Assembly: GCF_007860135.1 (NCBI RefSeq) | Contig: NZ_SJPV01000002.1 | Span: 708,267 to 772,266 of the forward strand | DNA length: 64,000 bases | DNA from: Novipirellula artificiosorum | GTDB lineage: Bacteria; Planctomycetota; Planctomycetia; Pirellulales; Pirellulaceae | Direction of reading: 5' to 3' | Part shown: piece by piece, positions 55,197 through 64,000 of the stretch | Position numbering within the stretch: position 1 is the stretch's first letter | How the letters are laid out: every line of letters begins with the position of its first letter | Made by a program: the position numbers and the translations under genes | The notes under the pieces: model-generated | Told to the model about the DNA's origin: nothing | What the model saw: the letters and a program-made list of their open reading frames with translations, nothing else | Database searches by the model: none

Positions 55197-58100
55197 ATCC
55201 AAAAATGTATCGACACCGCCGCTTTTCTTGTCGTCCGAGGATCGATACGCGGTTAGCAGTGCCGAGGGGTCGATCATTCGCCACGCCGGTAAGCTGCCGA
55301 AGATCGTGGTGAGTAGCACGCCGCCTCGGAGGGCCCACAAGACATAGCCAACGGTTGCAATCCCCGCGGTCGTGCCGACGGCGCCTACTTGCTCGGTACC
55401 GAAGAAGCTTGATTCCTCGGAATCGCCATTGTTCTGTGTCCATTCTTGCCAAACGATCGCCTGAGCTAAGTCCATCACAAGCAATCGGTCCATCATTTCA
55501 ATCTCAGAGGTAACGCTCTGTTTCAACTGCAGTTGAGTCGAGCGTCCCCAAGAGAACGAGTTTGTATTCGCAGTGCTGGTGATGACGTCGTTCGCTCGCT
55601 GTTGGGAACCGCCCGAGTCGTCTTGATAATTGCCTTCCTGTTCTTCGCGTTTGATCTTGTCGGCTTGCGACTCCGCAGAATCGATTGAATTGCCCGAATC
55701 GGCTGGTCCACCCTGAAGCTTCTGTTTTGAGTCCTCGTGGTCAGCGAGAGGATCGTCCTCCGTGTCGCCATCGTCGCTGCCGGTACCGCTGTCATCTCCA
55801 TCATCATTGCCATCCTCATCACCGTCGCTGCTTCCGTCATCATCGTGGTCGTCGCCACCATCGCCGTCGTCGCCTCCGCCAACGACGGCGTTTACGGTGA
55901 TGCTTACGGTTACCACATTACTGTCTAGCGCCCCATCGTTCGCAACGTAGGTAAAGGTGTCGAGTCCAAAGAAGCCGCCGGCGGGAGTGTAAACGAAGCT
56001 TCCGTCGGTGAGCGAAACGAGTACACCGTGTTGTGGCCCCGTCACCAAATTGACCTGTAGCGTATCCATGTCGATGTCGCTATCGTTCAACAAGACTCCA
56101 GGATTCACCGTCAATGACTCACCCGCATACATCGTGTAAGCGTCGTCGGTTGCGATGGGAGCTTCGTTGACATCGATGACCTGGATCGTAAAGTCAGCAA
56201 AGCTCGTCGATCCGTCACTGGAATCGGCCTGTACGGTGATCGTGTGACTCGAGAGGAGCTCATGGTCCAATGTTGCCGCCGTGGTGATCTCGCCCGTGAC
56301 CGCATCGATCGCGAACGGGCAGTCGGGGCAGAAAACAATCGAATAGGTGATTGCGTTATTGGTTCCGTCTGCATCCACTGCTTGTGCTGTGACACCGACG
56401 ACGGTGCCGATCGCAGCGTTTTCATTGACTTCATTGGCGGCGCCGTCGGTGTCGATTGCAGGAGTGACGTCGAATTCGTCGAGATCGCCGATGGCAACCG
56501 TGAAGGTCTCTTCGTACGAGGCTCCGAGTGTGTCGGCGACACGGACCGTGATTGAGTGACTGCTAGACGATTCGAAATCAAGCCGGCTCGAGTCGGCGAC
56601 AAGAATGTTGCCTGACGCATCCATGTTGAACCGTCCGCCCGCGTCATTGGTGAGCGAGTAGGTGAAACTGTCACCGGCGTCGACGTCACGGGATGTGATC
56701 GATCCAACGAGTTGCCCGTCTGCGAGATTCTCGTCAATAACCATTCCCGTTGCGTCGAGATCGTGTGGGTTGTCGTTTGCTCCGTGGATCGCGATGGTGA
56801 TCTGCGACGTCGTCGCGATGCCATGCGGGTCGATCATCGTATAGGTGAAGACATCATCGATCGTATCCGAGGCAGTGCGAAGTGCCTCGACGGTTGGATT
56901 GGAGTCGTCGATGTGGTACACGTAGCTACCGTCACTGTTGATGGTGATCGCCCCAAAGTTCCCATTGACACTCGTGCCAACGGATCCCGTAGCGCTAGCG
57001 GCAGGTCCCGCGATGACCCCAGTTACCTGGTGTGAATCACTCGTGTCGATGTCAGTGTCATTGGAAAGAACATTTCCGACGGCGGGTGTTCCCGCCGTTG
57101 CGTTGCCAAGACCACCTGCCTCGTTCGCCGTCCCACTGTCCGTCGTTGCCACCGGACCGTCGTTGGTTCCGGTCACCGTGATCACAACGTTGGCTTGACT
57201 GGTTGCACCGTGGTTGTCTTCCACTTCGTAGATGAAGGCGACGTCGCGAGTTTCGCCGAGAGCCAGATCTTGGAAGTCCGCGCCTGGATCGAAGGTGAAG
57301 TCGCCGTTCGACTGGACCACCACGCTACCTTCGCTGGTGTTGGTGACCAACGAATAGGTGTGCGTATCGCTCGTGTCCGCATCCGTTTCGCTCAGCGTAC
57401 CGTTGACAACTGCACCGTCTTCGCTGGCAGTGTTCGTCCCCGCCTGTGCAACCGGTCCGTCGTTCGTTCCGGTCACGGTGATCACGACGTTGGCTTGACT
57501 GGTCGCACCATGGTTGTCCTCGACTTGGTAAGTGAAGGTCACATCACGGGTTTCACCGACAGCCAGATCTTGGAAGTCGGCACCAGGATCGAAGGAGTAA
57601 TCGCCGTTGCCTTGAACGTTGACGCTACCTTCGCTGGTGTTCGTGATCAGCGAATAGGTATGGGTATCGTTCGTATCGGCATCGGTTTCACTCAGCGTCC
57701 CGTTGACAACCGCACCGTCTTCGCTGGCAGTATTTGTACCCGATTGTGCCACCGGCCCATCGTTGGTTCCAGTCACCGTGATCACGACGTTGGCTTGACT
57801 GGTCGCGCCGTGATTGTCTTCGACTTCGTAAGTGAAGGTCACGTCGCGAGTTTCACCGACAGCCAGATCTTGGAAGTCAGCACCGGGATCGAACGAGTAA
57901 TCGCCGTTCGACTGAACCGAGACGCCACCTTCGCTGGTGTTGGTGATCAACGAATAGGTATGCGTATCGTTCGTATCGGCATCGGTTTCACTCAGCGTCC
58001 CGTTGACAACTGCACCGTCTTCGCTGGCAGTATTCGTACCCGATTGTGCCACCGGCCCATCGTTGGTTCCGGTCACGGTGATCACGGCGTTGGCTTGACT

Positions 58101-61100
58101 GGTCGCACCATGGTTGTCTTCGACTTGGTAGGTGAAGGTCACATCGCGGGTTTCGCCGAGCGCGAGATCTTGGAAATTGGCGCCGGGATCAAAGGCGTAA
58201 TCGCCATTGGATTGGACCGTCACGTTGCCCTCGCTGGTGTTGGTGATCAACGAGTAGGTGTGCGTATCGTTCGTGTCCGCATCGGTTTCGCTTAGCGTCC
58301 CGTTGACAACCGCGCCATCTTCGCTGGCGGTGTTTGTTCCTGCCTGGGCCACCGGCCCATCGTTGGTTCCGGTCACGGTGATCACGACGTTGGCTTGACT
58401 GGTCGCGCCGTGATTGTCTTCGACTTCGTAAGTGAAGGTCACGTCGCGAGTTTCACCGACAGCCAGATCTTGGAAATCGGCGCCGGGATCAAAGGCGTAA
58501 TCGCCATTGGACTGAACCGAGACGCTACCTTCGCTGGTGTTGGTGATCAACGAATAGGTATGCGTATCGTTCGTATCGGCATCGGTTTCACTCAGCGTCC
58601 CGTTGACAACTGCACCATCTTCGTTGGCAGTATTTGTTCCCGCCTGGGCCACCGGCCCATCGTTGGTACCCGTGATCGTGATGGCAACCGTCTCGGTGTC
58701 ACTTAGCGGTGTTCCACTATCGTCCGTTGCGCTAACGGTGTACGTCAGCACCAAGGTTTCACCAGCGGCTAAGAAGTCGAACGCTTCGCTGCCTGAACTA
58801 AAGTCCCAAGTCAACGTGGCGGACGTTTCGGTGTTGTCGAGAACGGTTGTTGGCGCCACCGACAAGAAACCTTCCAACGTCGCAGTGTTCAGCGAGCCCG
58901 GCACACTGCCAGATCCTGTTCCGGTGACTGCAACCGAATTCACGGCCGCGATCACGGTGTCGCTCTGATCGACGTCGCTAACGGTGAATGTGCCACTGGT
59001 GGAGAGGCCCGCGTCGGTTTCCGTCAGACCCACCGAGGCGGGTCCACCGGTAATGATTGGTGCATTGGCGGCACCTTGAACCGTGATGACTACACTCTGG
59101 GTGTCGGTGGCTCCTTGGCTGTCGGTGACCTGAATAGTGTAGGTCAGTGTCAGCGACTCGCCGGGGGCGAGATAGTCAAAGGCTTCACCTCCGGAATTAA
59201 AATCCCAAGTCAATTGATCCGCTATCTCGGTTGCATCGAGCACATTGGTGGTCGACGCGAGCATTGCCAAGAGTGCCGTATTGTCGGATCCCAGTCCGTT
59301 GGTGGTTCCGCTGGCGACGACGCCCGTGACGGACGATCCAACGACATCCGTTAGGTCTGCATCAAGGACCGAAAGTGTTCCACTACTTGTCAGCGTTCCA
59401 CTATTCTCGGTCAGCGTTTCCGCTGCGCTGTCACCGGTGTCCACGAACACATCGGGCGTGTCATTGGTACCGGTGATCGTCACCGTTACCGCCGCGGTGT
59501 CGCTGAGTGGCGTGCCGTCGTCATCGGTCGCACTGACCGTGTACGTCAACACCAACGTTTCCCCATCGGCCAGGAAATCAAAGGATTCGCTGCCAGAATC
59601 GAAATCCCACGTCAATGTGTCGGTCGTTTCACTGCCGTCGAGAATCGCCGCTGGCGAGACCGACAAGAAGGACTCCAGTGTCGCATTGTCTAGCGATCCG
59701 GGAACGCTGGAGGATCCCGTTCCAGACACGGCAACGGAATCCACCGCAGCGGTCACGCTATCGCTGTGGTCCAAATCGGTGACCGTCAGCATCCCCGTGC
59801 TAGTCAGCCCCGCATCGGTTTCGGTCAGACCAACGGAATCCGGGCCATCGGTGATCTCTGGCGCGTCAGCGGTGCCGTTGATCGTGATCACCACGTTTTG
59901 TGTATCGGTCGCACCCTGGCTATCGGTGATTTCGATGGTGTACGTCAGCGTCAGCGATTCACCGGTGGCGAGGTAGTCAAACGATTCGCCACTTGAGTTG
60001 AAGGACCAAGTCAGCGTGTCGGTCAGTTCGGTCGCGTCGAGCACGTTCGCCGTCGAGGAAAGCATCGCCAGTAGCGCTGCGTTGTTCGATCCTAGGCCGC
60101 TGGTTGTGCCGCCTGCGACCACTCCCGTGACATTCGACGTCACCAAATCAGTCAGATCCAAATCATCGACCGTCAACGTGCCCGTGCTGGCCAGCGTAGT
60201 GTTGGTTTCGGTCAGCGTTTCCGCTGCACTGTCACCGGTGTCCACGAACACATCGGGTGTGTCATTGGTACCGGTGATCGTCACGGTCACGTTCTCGGTG
60301 TCGCTCAGCGGCGTGCCATCGTCATCGGTGGCACTGACCGTGTAAGTCAACACTAACGTTTCGCCATCGGCTAAGAAATCAAAGGCTTCGCTGCCACTGT
60401 CGAAGTTCCAAGTCAACGTGGCGGTGGTCTCCGTGTTGTCGAGAATCGCCGCTGGTGAGACTGACAGGAAGGATTCCAGTGTCGCATTGTCTAGCGATCC
60501 GGGAACGCTGGAGGATCCCGTTCCAGACACGGCAACGGAATCTACCGCTGCGGTCACGGTATCGCTTTGGTCCAAGTCGGTGACCGTCAACGTTCCGCCG
60601 CTGGTCAGCCCCGCATCGGTTTCGGTCAAGCCAACCGAATCAGGCCCATCGGTGATGACGGGTGCGTCAGCAGTCCCGTTGACCGTGATCACCACGGTTT
60701 GCGTATCGGTCGCACCATGGCTATCGGTGACTTCGACAGTGTAGGTCAGCGTCAGTGTTTCGCCGGTCGCGAGGTAGTCAAACGATTCTCCACCCGAGTC
60801 GAATCCCCAGTTCATAGTGTCCGTCAGTTCGCTCGCATCAAGCACATTGGCCGTGGAGGAAAGCATTGCTAACAACGCAGCGTTATCCGACCCAAGTCCC
60901 GCCGTCGTTCCACCAGCAACGACTCCCGTGACACTGGAGGTCACCAAATCGGTCAGGTCCAGATCATCCACCGTCAACGTGCCGGTGCTGGTCAGCGTGG
61001 TGTTGGTTTCGATAAGCGTCTCGGCGGCACTGTCACCGGTGTCCACAAACACATCTGGCGTGTCGTTGCTGCCGGTGATCGTCACGGTCACGTTCTCGGT

Positions 61101-64000
61101 GTCGCTCAGCGGCGTGCCATCGTCATCGGTCGCACTGATCGTGTAGGTCAACACAAGCGTTTCACCATCGGCGAGGAAGTCGAACGCTTCGCTGCCTGAA
61201 TCAAAATCCCAAGTCAGCGTGGCGAAGGTTTCCGTGTTGTCGAGGATTGGCGTTGGCGCGACGGACAAGAAAGTCTGCAAGGCGGCATTGTCGAGCGTTC
61301 CGGGAACACTGGCGGATCCCGTGCCAGACACGGCAACTGAATCAACGGCGACCGTCACGCTCTCACTTTGATCCAAATCGGTGACCGTCAACGTACCACT
61401 GCTGCTTAGTCCCGCATCGGTTTCGGTCAAGCCCACCGAATCAGGCCCATCAGTGATAACGGGCGCGTCGGCGGTGCCATTGATCGTGATCACCACGTTT
61501 TGTGTGTCGGTCGCACCTTCGCTGTCAGTGACTTCGATGGTGTAGGTCAGCGTCAGTGTTTCGCCACTAGCGAGGTAGTCAAACGACTCGGCTCCCGAAT
61601 CAAAACCCCACGTTAGCGTGTCAGTCAATTCGGTGGCGTCGAGCACGTTCGTCGTCGAGGAGAGCATCGCTAACAACGCAGCATTATCCGACCCAATCCC
61701 CGTCGTCGTTCCACTCGCAACGACTCCCGTGACGCTCGACGTCACCAAATCGGTCAAGTCCAGATCGTCCACTGTCAACGTGCCGGTGCTGTTCAGCGTT
61801 GTGTTCGTTTCAGTCAGTGTCTCAGCGGCACTGTCACCCGTGTCGACAAACACGTCGGGCGAATCATTGGTGCCCGTAATCGTCACCGTGACGGTTTCAG
61901 TGTCACTCAGCGGTGTGCCATCGTCATCGGTCGCGCTCACCGTGTAAGTTAGCACCAACGTTTCCCCATCAGCTAGGAAGTCGAACGGTTCGGTTCCCGA
62001 GTCGAAGTTCCAGGTCAACGTCGCAGACGTTTCCGTGTTGTCCAGAATTGCCGTGGGGGAGACCGAAAGGAAACTCTCCAACGTTGCATTGTCGAGCAAG
62101 CCCGGCACGCTTCCTGAACCCGTCCCGGCTACCGCGACCGAATCGACCGCAGCGGTGACGGTGTCGGTTTGGTCGGCATCGCTGACGGTAAAGGTGCCGG
62201 TGGCGGTCAAGCCCGCGTCGGTTTCCGTCAGACCGACCGCGTCGGGTCCGCCGGTAATGATCGGCGCATTGGCGGCTCCCTGAATCGTGAGCACGACGGT
62301 TTGTGTGTCGGTCGCGCCCTGACTGTCCTCGACCTCGATCGTGTAAGTCAGCGTTAGCGATTCTCCCGTGGCCAAATATTCAAATGTCTCGGAGCCCGAA
62401 TCGAAGTCCCAGGTCAATTGATCAAGCGTTTCAGTGGCGTCCAAAACATTGGCGGTCGACGAGAACATCGCCAGCAAGGCCGCGTTGTTCGACCCCAACC
62501 CTGCCGTTGTCCCGCTGGCGACCACCCCAGTGATCGATGACGTGACCAAGTCAGTGAGATCGGTGTCGGAAACGGAAAGCGTTCCGGTGCTGGTCAACGT
62601 GGATCCGTCTTCGGCGAGTGTTTCAGCGGCGCTGTCACCGGTGTCGACAAACACATCGGGCGAATCGTTGGTGCCCGTGATCGTGACGGTGACCGTTTCG
62701 GTGTCACTCAGCGGCGTGCCATTGTCGTCGGTGGCGCTCACCGTGTACGTCAGGACCAGTGTCTCGCCGTCGGCCAAGAAGTCAAACGCTTCGCTACCGG
62801 AATCAAAATCCCAAGTTAATGCCGCGTTGGTTTCGGTGTTGTCCAGGATCGCCGTTGGAGAAACGGATAAATACGATCGCAACGTCGTATTGTCGAGCGA
62901 TCCCGGGATGCTGGAAGATCCGGTTCCGGTGATTACGACCGAATCCACCGCTGCGGTGACGTTGTCACTCACATCGACGTCACTGACGGTCAATGTGCCA
63001 CTGCTGGTCAAGCCCGCATCGGTTTCAGTTAGACCGACGGAATCAGGGCCGTCGGTGATGATCGGAGAGTCGTTGGTGCCGTTGATGGTGATCGTCACGT
63101 CTTGCGTGTCGGTCGCACCGGCGATGTCGGTGACCGTGATCGTGTAGGTCAGCGTGAGCGACTGGCCATCGGCAAGGTAGTCGAAAGATTCGCTGGCCGA
63201 GTTGAAGGCCCATGTCAACGTGTCCGACTGTTCGGTGTTGTCCAGGACGTTGGCGGCGGACGTCAGCATGGCCAGTAGTGCAGCGTTATTGCTACCTAGT
63301 CCGGTGGTATTGCCGCTGGCCACAACACCGCTGACTGCGGATGTCACCGTATCGGATAGGTCCAGATCCGTGACGGTGAGTGTCCCACTCGTGGTGAGCG
63401 TCATGTCGGTTTCGGTGATCGATTCGTCGGCACTGTCGCCGGCCTGAACGGAGATGACCGGCTCGTCGTTGCTTCCTTCAATCGTGACGGTAATTTGAGT
63501 GGTAGACGTGGCACCGTCTGCATCGATGGTCGTGTAGGTAAAGACGTCATCGATCGTCTCGGATGAGTTGCGAAGTGCTTCGACGGTTGCATTAGCGTTG
63601 TCGACCGTGTACGTGTAGTTGCCATTCGCATCGATGTTGATGCTGCCATAGTTTCCGGTGACGTCGGAGCCGACGTTGCCGCTGGCTGATCCCGCTACTC
63701 CCGCCACGACGCCATCCACGTTCTTGGAATCGCCCGCATCGACATCGGTGTCGTTGGTCAACACGTTGCCGTTTGGGTTCGTTCCAGAGGTGCCATTGGC
63801 AACTCCGCCCGCTTCGGTGGCTGTTGCCGTGTCGAAGTTTGCGACGGGCGTGTCGTTGGCACCGCGAATGGTCAGCGTGATCTGCGTTGTCGACGAAAGT
63901 CCGGCGGCATCCTCGGTCGTGTACGAGAAAACTTCGCTGAGCGTGTCGCTGGACGTTCGTAGGGCTTCGACGGCGGCGTTGGATTCGTCGATGACGTAGG
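55194..64000 (-). CDS. Giant VCBS/cadherin-repeat surface protein, 3' part (start outside window)
   Basis: At least 2,934 residues are visible and the frame stays open to the window edge, so the N-terminus is missing; the GTG at 63764 is internal (in GNVLTNDTD). From N to C: VCBS-type repeats, six paired units of 267 residues (GDSAAETL... and GPDSVGLTETDAGL...), five 100-residue units (GTNTASEDGAVVNGTLSETDAD), another VCBS repeat, two cadherin-like domains (one with FCPDCPF), a Big_9/cadherin_5-like domain (VLLNDSDIDMDTLQ), an Asp/Gly-rich linker, and a C-terminal domain with a membrane-type segment ending YVLWALRGGVLL...LPAWRMIDP. This C-terminal signature recurs in other giant cadherin-like proteins and probably anchors or exports it. 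A Ca-dependent adhesin is inferred. Confidence 0.88.
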   Translation of the reverse strand, partial: YVIDESNAAVEALRTSSDTLSEVFSYTTEDAAGLSSTTQITLTIRGANDTPVANFDTATATEAGGVANGTSGTNPNGNVLTNDTDVDAGDSKNVDGVVAGVAGSASGNVGSDVTGNYGSINIDANGNYTYTVDNANATVEALRNSSETIDDVFTYTTIDADGATSTTQITVTIEGSNDEPVISVQAGDSADESITETDMTLTTSGTLTVTDLDLSDTVTSAVSGVVASGNTTGLGSNNAALLAMLTSAANVLDNTEQSDTLTWAFNSASESFDYLADGQSLTLTYTITVTDIAGATDTQDVTITINGTNDSPIITDGPDSVGLTETDAGLTSSGTLTVSDVDVSDNVTAAVDSVVITGTGSSSIPGSLDNTTLRSYLSVSPTAILDNTETNAALTWDFDSGSEAFDFLADGETLVLTYTVSATDDNGTPLSDTETVTVTITGTNDSPDVFVDTGDSAAETLAEDGSTLTSTGTLSVSDTDLTDLVTSSITGVVASGTTAGLGSNNAALLAMFSSTANVLDATETLDQLTWDFDSGSETFEYLATGESLTLTYTIEVEDSQGATDTQTVVLTIQGAANAPIITGGPDAVGLTETDAGLTATGTFTVSDADQTDTVTAAVDSVAVAGTGSGSVPGLLDNATLESFLSVSPTAILDNTETSATLTWNFDSGTEPFDFLADGETLVLTYTVSATDDDGTPLSDTETVTVTITGTNDSPDVFVDTGDSAAETLTETNTTLNSTGTLTVDDLDLTDLVTSSVTGVVASGTTTGIGSDNAALLAMLSSTTNVLDATELTDTLTWGFDSGAESFDYLASGETLTLTYTIEVTDSEGATDTQNVVITINGTADAPVITDGPDSVGLTETDAGLSSSGTLTVTDLDQSESVTVAVDSVAVSGTGSASVPGTLDNAALQTFLSVAPTPILDNTETFATLTWDFDSGSEAFDFLADGETLVLTYTISATDDDGTPLSDTENVTVTITGSNDTPDVFVDTGDSAAETLIETNTTLTSTGTLTVDDLDLTDLVTSSVTGVVAGGTTAGLGSDNAALLAMLSSTANVLDASELTDTMNWGFDSGGESFDYLATGETLTLTYTVEVTDSHGATDTQTVVITVNGTADAPVITDGPDSVGLTETDAGLTSGGTLTVTDLDQSDTVTAAVDSVAVSGTGSSSVPGSLDNATLESFLSVSPAAILDNTETTATLTWNFDSGSEAFDFLADGETLVLTYTVSATDDDGTPLSDTENVTVTITGTNDTPDVFVDTGDSAAETLTETNTTLASTGTLTVDDLDLTDLVTSNVTGVVAGGTTSGLGSNNAALLAMLSSTANVLDATELTDTLTWSFNSSGESFDYLATGESLTLTYTIEITDSQGATDTQNVVITINGTADAPEITDGPDSVGLTETDAGLTSTGMLTVTDLDHSDSVTAAVDSVAVSGTGSSSVPGSLDNATLESFLSVSPAAILDGSETTDTLTWDFDSGSESFDFLADGETLVLTYTVSATDDDGTPLSDTAAVTVTITGTNDTPDVFVDTGDSAAETLTENSGTLTSSGTLSVLDADLTDVVGSSVTGVVASGTTNGLGSDNTALLAMLASTTNVLDATEIADQLTWDFNSGGEAFDYLAPGESLTLTYTIQVTDSQGATDTQSVVITVQGAANAPIITGGPASVGLTETDAGLSTSGTFTVSDVDQSDTVIAAVNSVAVTGTGSGSVPGSLNTATLEGFLSVAPTTVLDNTETSATLTWDFSSGSEAFDFLAAGETLVLTYTVSATDDSGTPLSDTETVAITITGTNDGPVAQAGTNTANEDGAVVNGTLSETDADTNDTHTYSLITNTSEGSVSVQSNGDYAFDPGADFQDLAVGETRDVTFTYEVEDNHGATSQANVVITVTGTNDGPVAQAGTNTASEDGAVVNGTLSETDADTNDTHTYSLITNTSEGNVTVQSNGDYAFDPGANFQDLALGETRDVTFTYQVEDNHGATSQANAVITVTGTNDGPVAQSGTNTASEDGAVVNGTLSETDADTNDTHTYSLITNTSEGGVSVQSNGDYSFDPGADFQDLAVGETRDVTFTYEVEDNHGATSQANVVITVTGTNDGPVAQSGTNTASEDGAVVNGTLSETDADTNDTHTYSLITNTSEGSVNVQGNGDYSFDPGADFQDLAVGETRDVTFTYQVEDNHGATSQANVVITVTGTNDGPVAQAGTNTASEDGAVVNGTLSETDADTSDTHTYSLVTNTSEGSVVVQSNGDFTFDPGADFQDLALGETRDVAFIYEVEDNHGATSQANVVITVTGTNDGPVATTDSGTANEAGGLGNATAGTPAVGNVLSNDTDIDTSDSHQVTGVIAGPAASATGSVGTSVNGNFGAITINSDGSYVYHIDDSNPTVEALRTASDTIDDVFTYTMIDPHGIATTSQITIAIHGANDNPHDLDATGMVIDENLADGQLVGSITSRDVDAGDSFTYSLTNDAGGRFNMDASGNILVADSSRLDFESSSSHSITVRVADTLGASYEETFTVAIGDLDEFDVTPAIDTDGAANEVNENAAIGTVVGVTAQAVDADGTNNAITYSIVFCPDCPFAIDAVTGEITTAATLDHELLSSHTITVQADSSDGSTSFADFTIQVIDVNEAPIATDDAYTMYAGESLTVNPGVLLNDSDIDMDTLQVNLVTGPQHGVLVSLTDGSFVYTPAGGFFGLDTFTYVANDGALDSNVVTVSITVNAVVGGGDDGDGGDDHDDDGSSDGDEDGNDDGDDSGTGSDDGDTEDDPLADHEDSKQKLQGGPADSGNSIDSAESQADKIKREEQEGNYQDDSGGSQQRANDVITSTANTNSFSWGRSTQLQLKQSVTSEIEMMDRLLVMDLAQAIVWQEWTQNNGDSEESSFFGTEQVGAVGTTAGIATVGYVLWALRGGVLLTTIFGSLPAWRMIDPSALLTAYRSSDDKKSGGVDTFLD
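57181..58680 (-). repeat. Five tandem 300-bp coding repeats
   Basis: Units begin at 57181, 57481, 57781, 58081 and 58381, exactly 300 bp apart, and encode 100-residue VCBS-type domains (GTNTASEDGAVVNG, YSLITNTSEG, GDYAFDPGADFQDLA, HGATSQANVV). Differences between units are few and mostly single bases. Confidence 0.92.
58681..63486 (-). repeat. Six tandem 801-bp coding repeats
   Basis: Corresponding sites in neighbouring units lie 801 bp apart (e.g. the GPDS codons near 59842, 60643 and 61444), giving six units of 267 residues. Each unit has two related halves: one with VFVDTGDSAAETL and TSSVTGVVASG, the other with GPDSVGLTETDAGL and LADGETLVLTYTVSATDD. The first and last units are the most diverged. 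Confidence 0.88.

Noticed and set aside
57195..58295. Plus-strand frames across the giant gene, e.g. 366 residues here and 243 at 59245-59976
   Set aside because: They are shadows of the 300-bp and 801-bp coding repeats on the other strand; their repetitiveness follows from the real gene.
57181..58680. Regular repeats considered as a CRISPR array
   Set aside because: Units are 300 bp, coding, and have no unique spacers. No cas gene is present.

Overview
The window reads as chromosomal DNA of a planctomycete, most likely a Rhodopirellula-like member of the Pirellulaceae. This rests on gene content, not on a marker-gene tree: two secreted sulfatases, a DUF1501 protein, Tat-exported Gfo/Idh/MocA and aldo/keto reductases, ThuA and ThuA-DUF1080 proteins, a GH172 (DUF2961) protein, a MoxR/DUF58/VWA/DUF4159 cluster, an SHD1-domain protein and a giant VCBS/cadherin surface protein. 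Housekeeping genes anchor the region: ruvX, dus, hemB, gyrB, rnhA, lpd, rpoD and dnaG.

Layout. 0.3-2.7 kb: a receiver-ATPase fusion with an unknown partner, a 68-residue gene behind a structured leader, and ruvX. 3.0-5.6 kb: ThuA, aldo/keto reductase and GNAT acetyltransferase. 5.6-15.3 kb: the MoxR-DUF58-VWA-VWA block on the minus strand, with a squalene-cyclase-like/DUF4159 protein divergent from it. 15.4-18.2 kb: AraC regulator and EF-hand sulfatase. 18.2-19.1 kb: a nest of inverted-repeat elements. 19.1-23.1 kb: ThuA-DUF1080, Gfo/Idh/MocA and dus, apparently one operon. 23.5-31.7 kb: hemB facing a minus-strand run of histidine kinase, rnhA, gyrB and a DUF255 protein. 32.1-41.4 kb: an acidic DDLFG-repeat/SHD1 protein, a cyclic-nucleotide-binding protein, a sulfatase, a GH2 enzyme, an LPG-synthase-type membrane protein and lpd. 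41.9-48.0 kb: DUF1501 with a small membrane protein, then rpoD and dnaG. 48.5-54.6 kb: a GGDEF/HD/HPt-like signalling protein, the GH172 protein and a DUF6159 membrane protein. 54.6-64.0 kb: a second nest of mobile repeats, then the 3' part of a giant adhesin-like gene that runs out of the window.

The secreted sulfatases, GH2, GH172, DUF1080, Gfo/Idh/MocA and aldo/keto reductase genes fit growth on sulfated or otherwise complex polysaccharides. The most unusual features are the short non-coding inverted-repeat elements. One 0.3-kb family is present in three copies, one of them inserted into a second element whose uninterrupted version is also in the window. Several elements have CTAG or TAG ends, and two of these supply the stop codons of neighbouring genes. 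Other leads are a CX3CH haem-like motif in a histidine kinase, a degenerate HD-GYP domain with an HPt-like tail, DDLFG motifs combined with an SHD1 domain, and exact 300-bp and 801-bp repeats in the giant gene. All assignments come from reading the sequence; no database search was possible.
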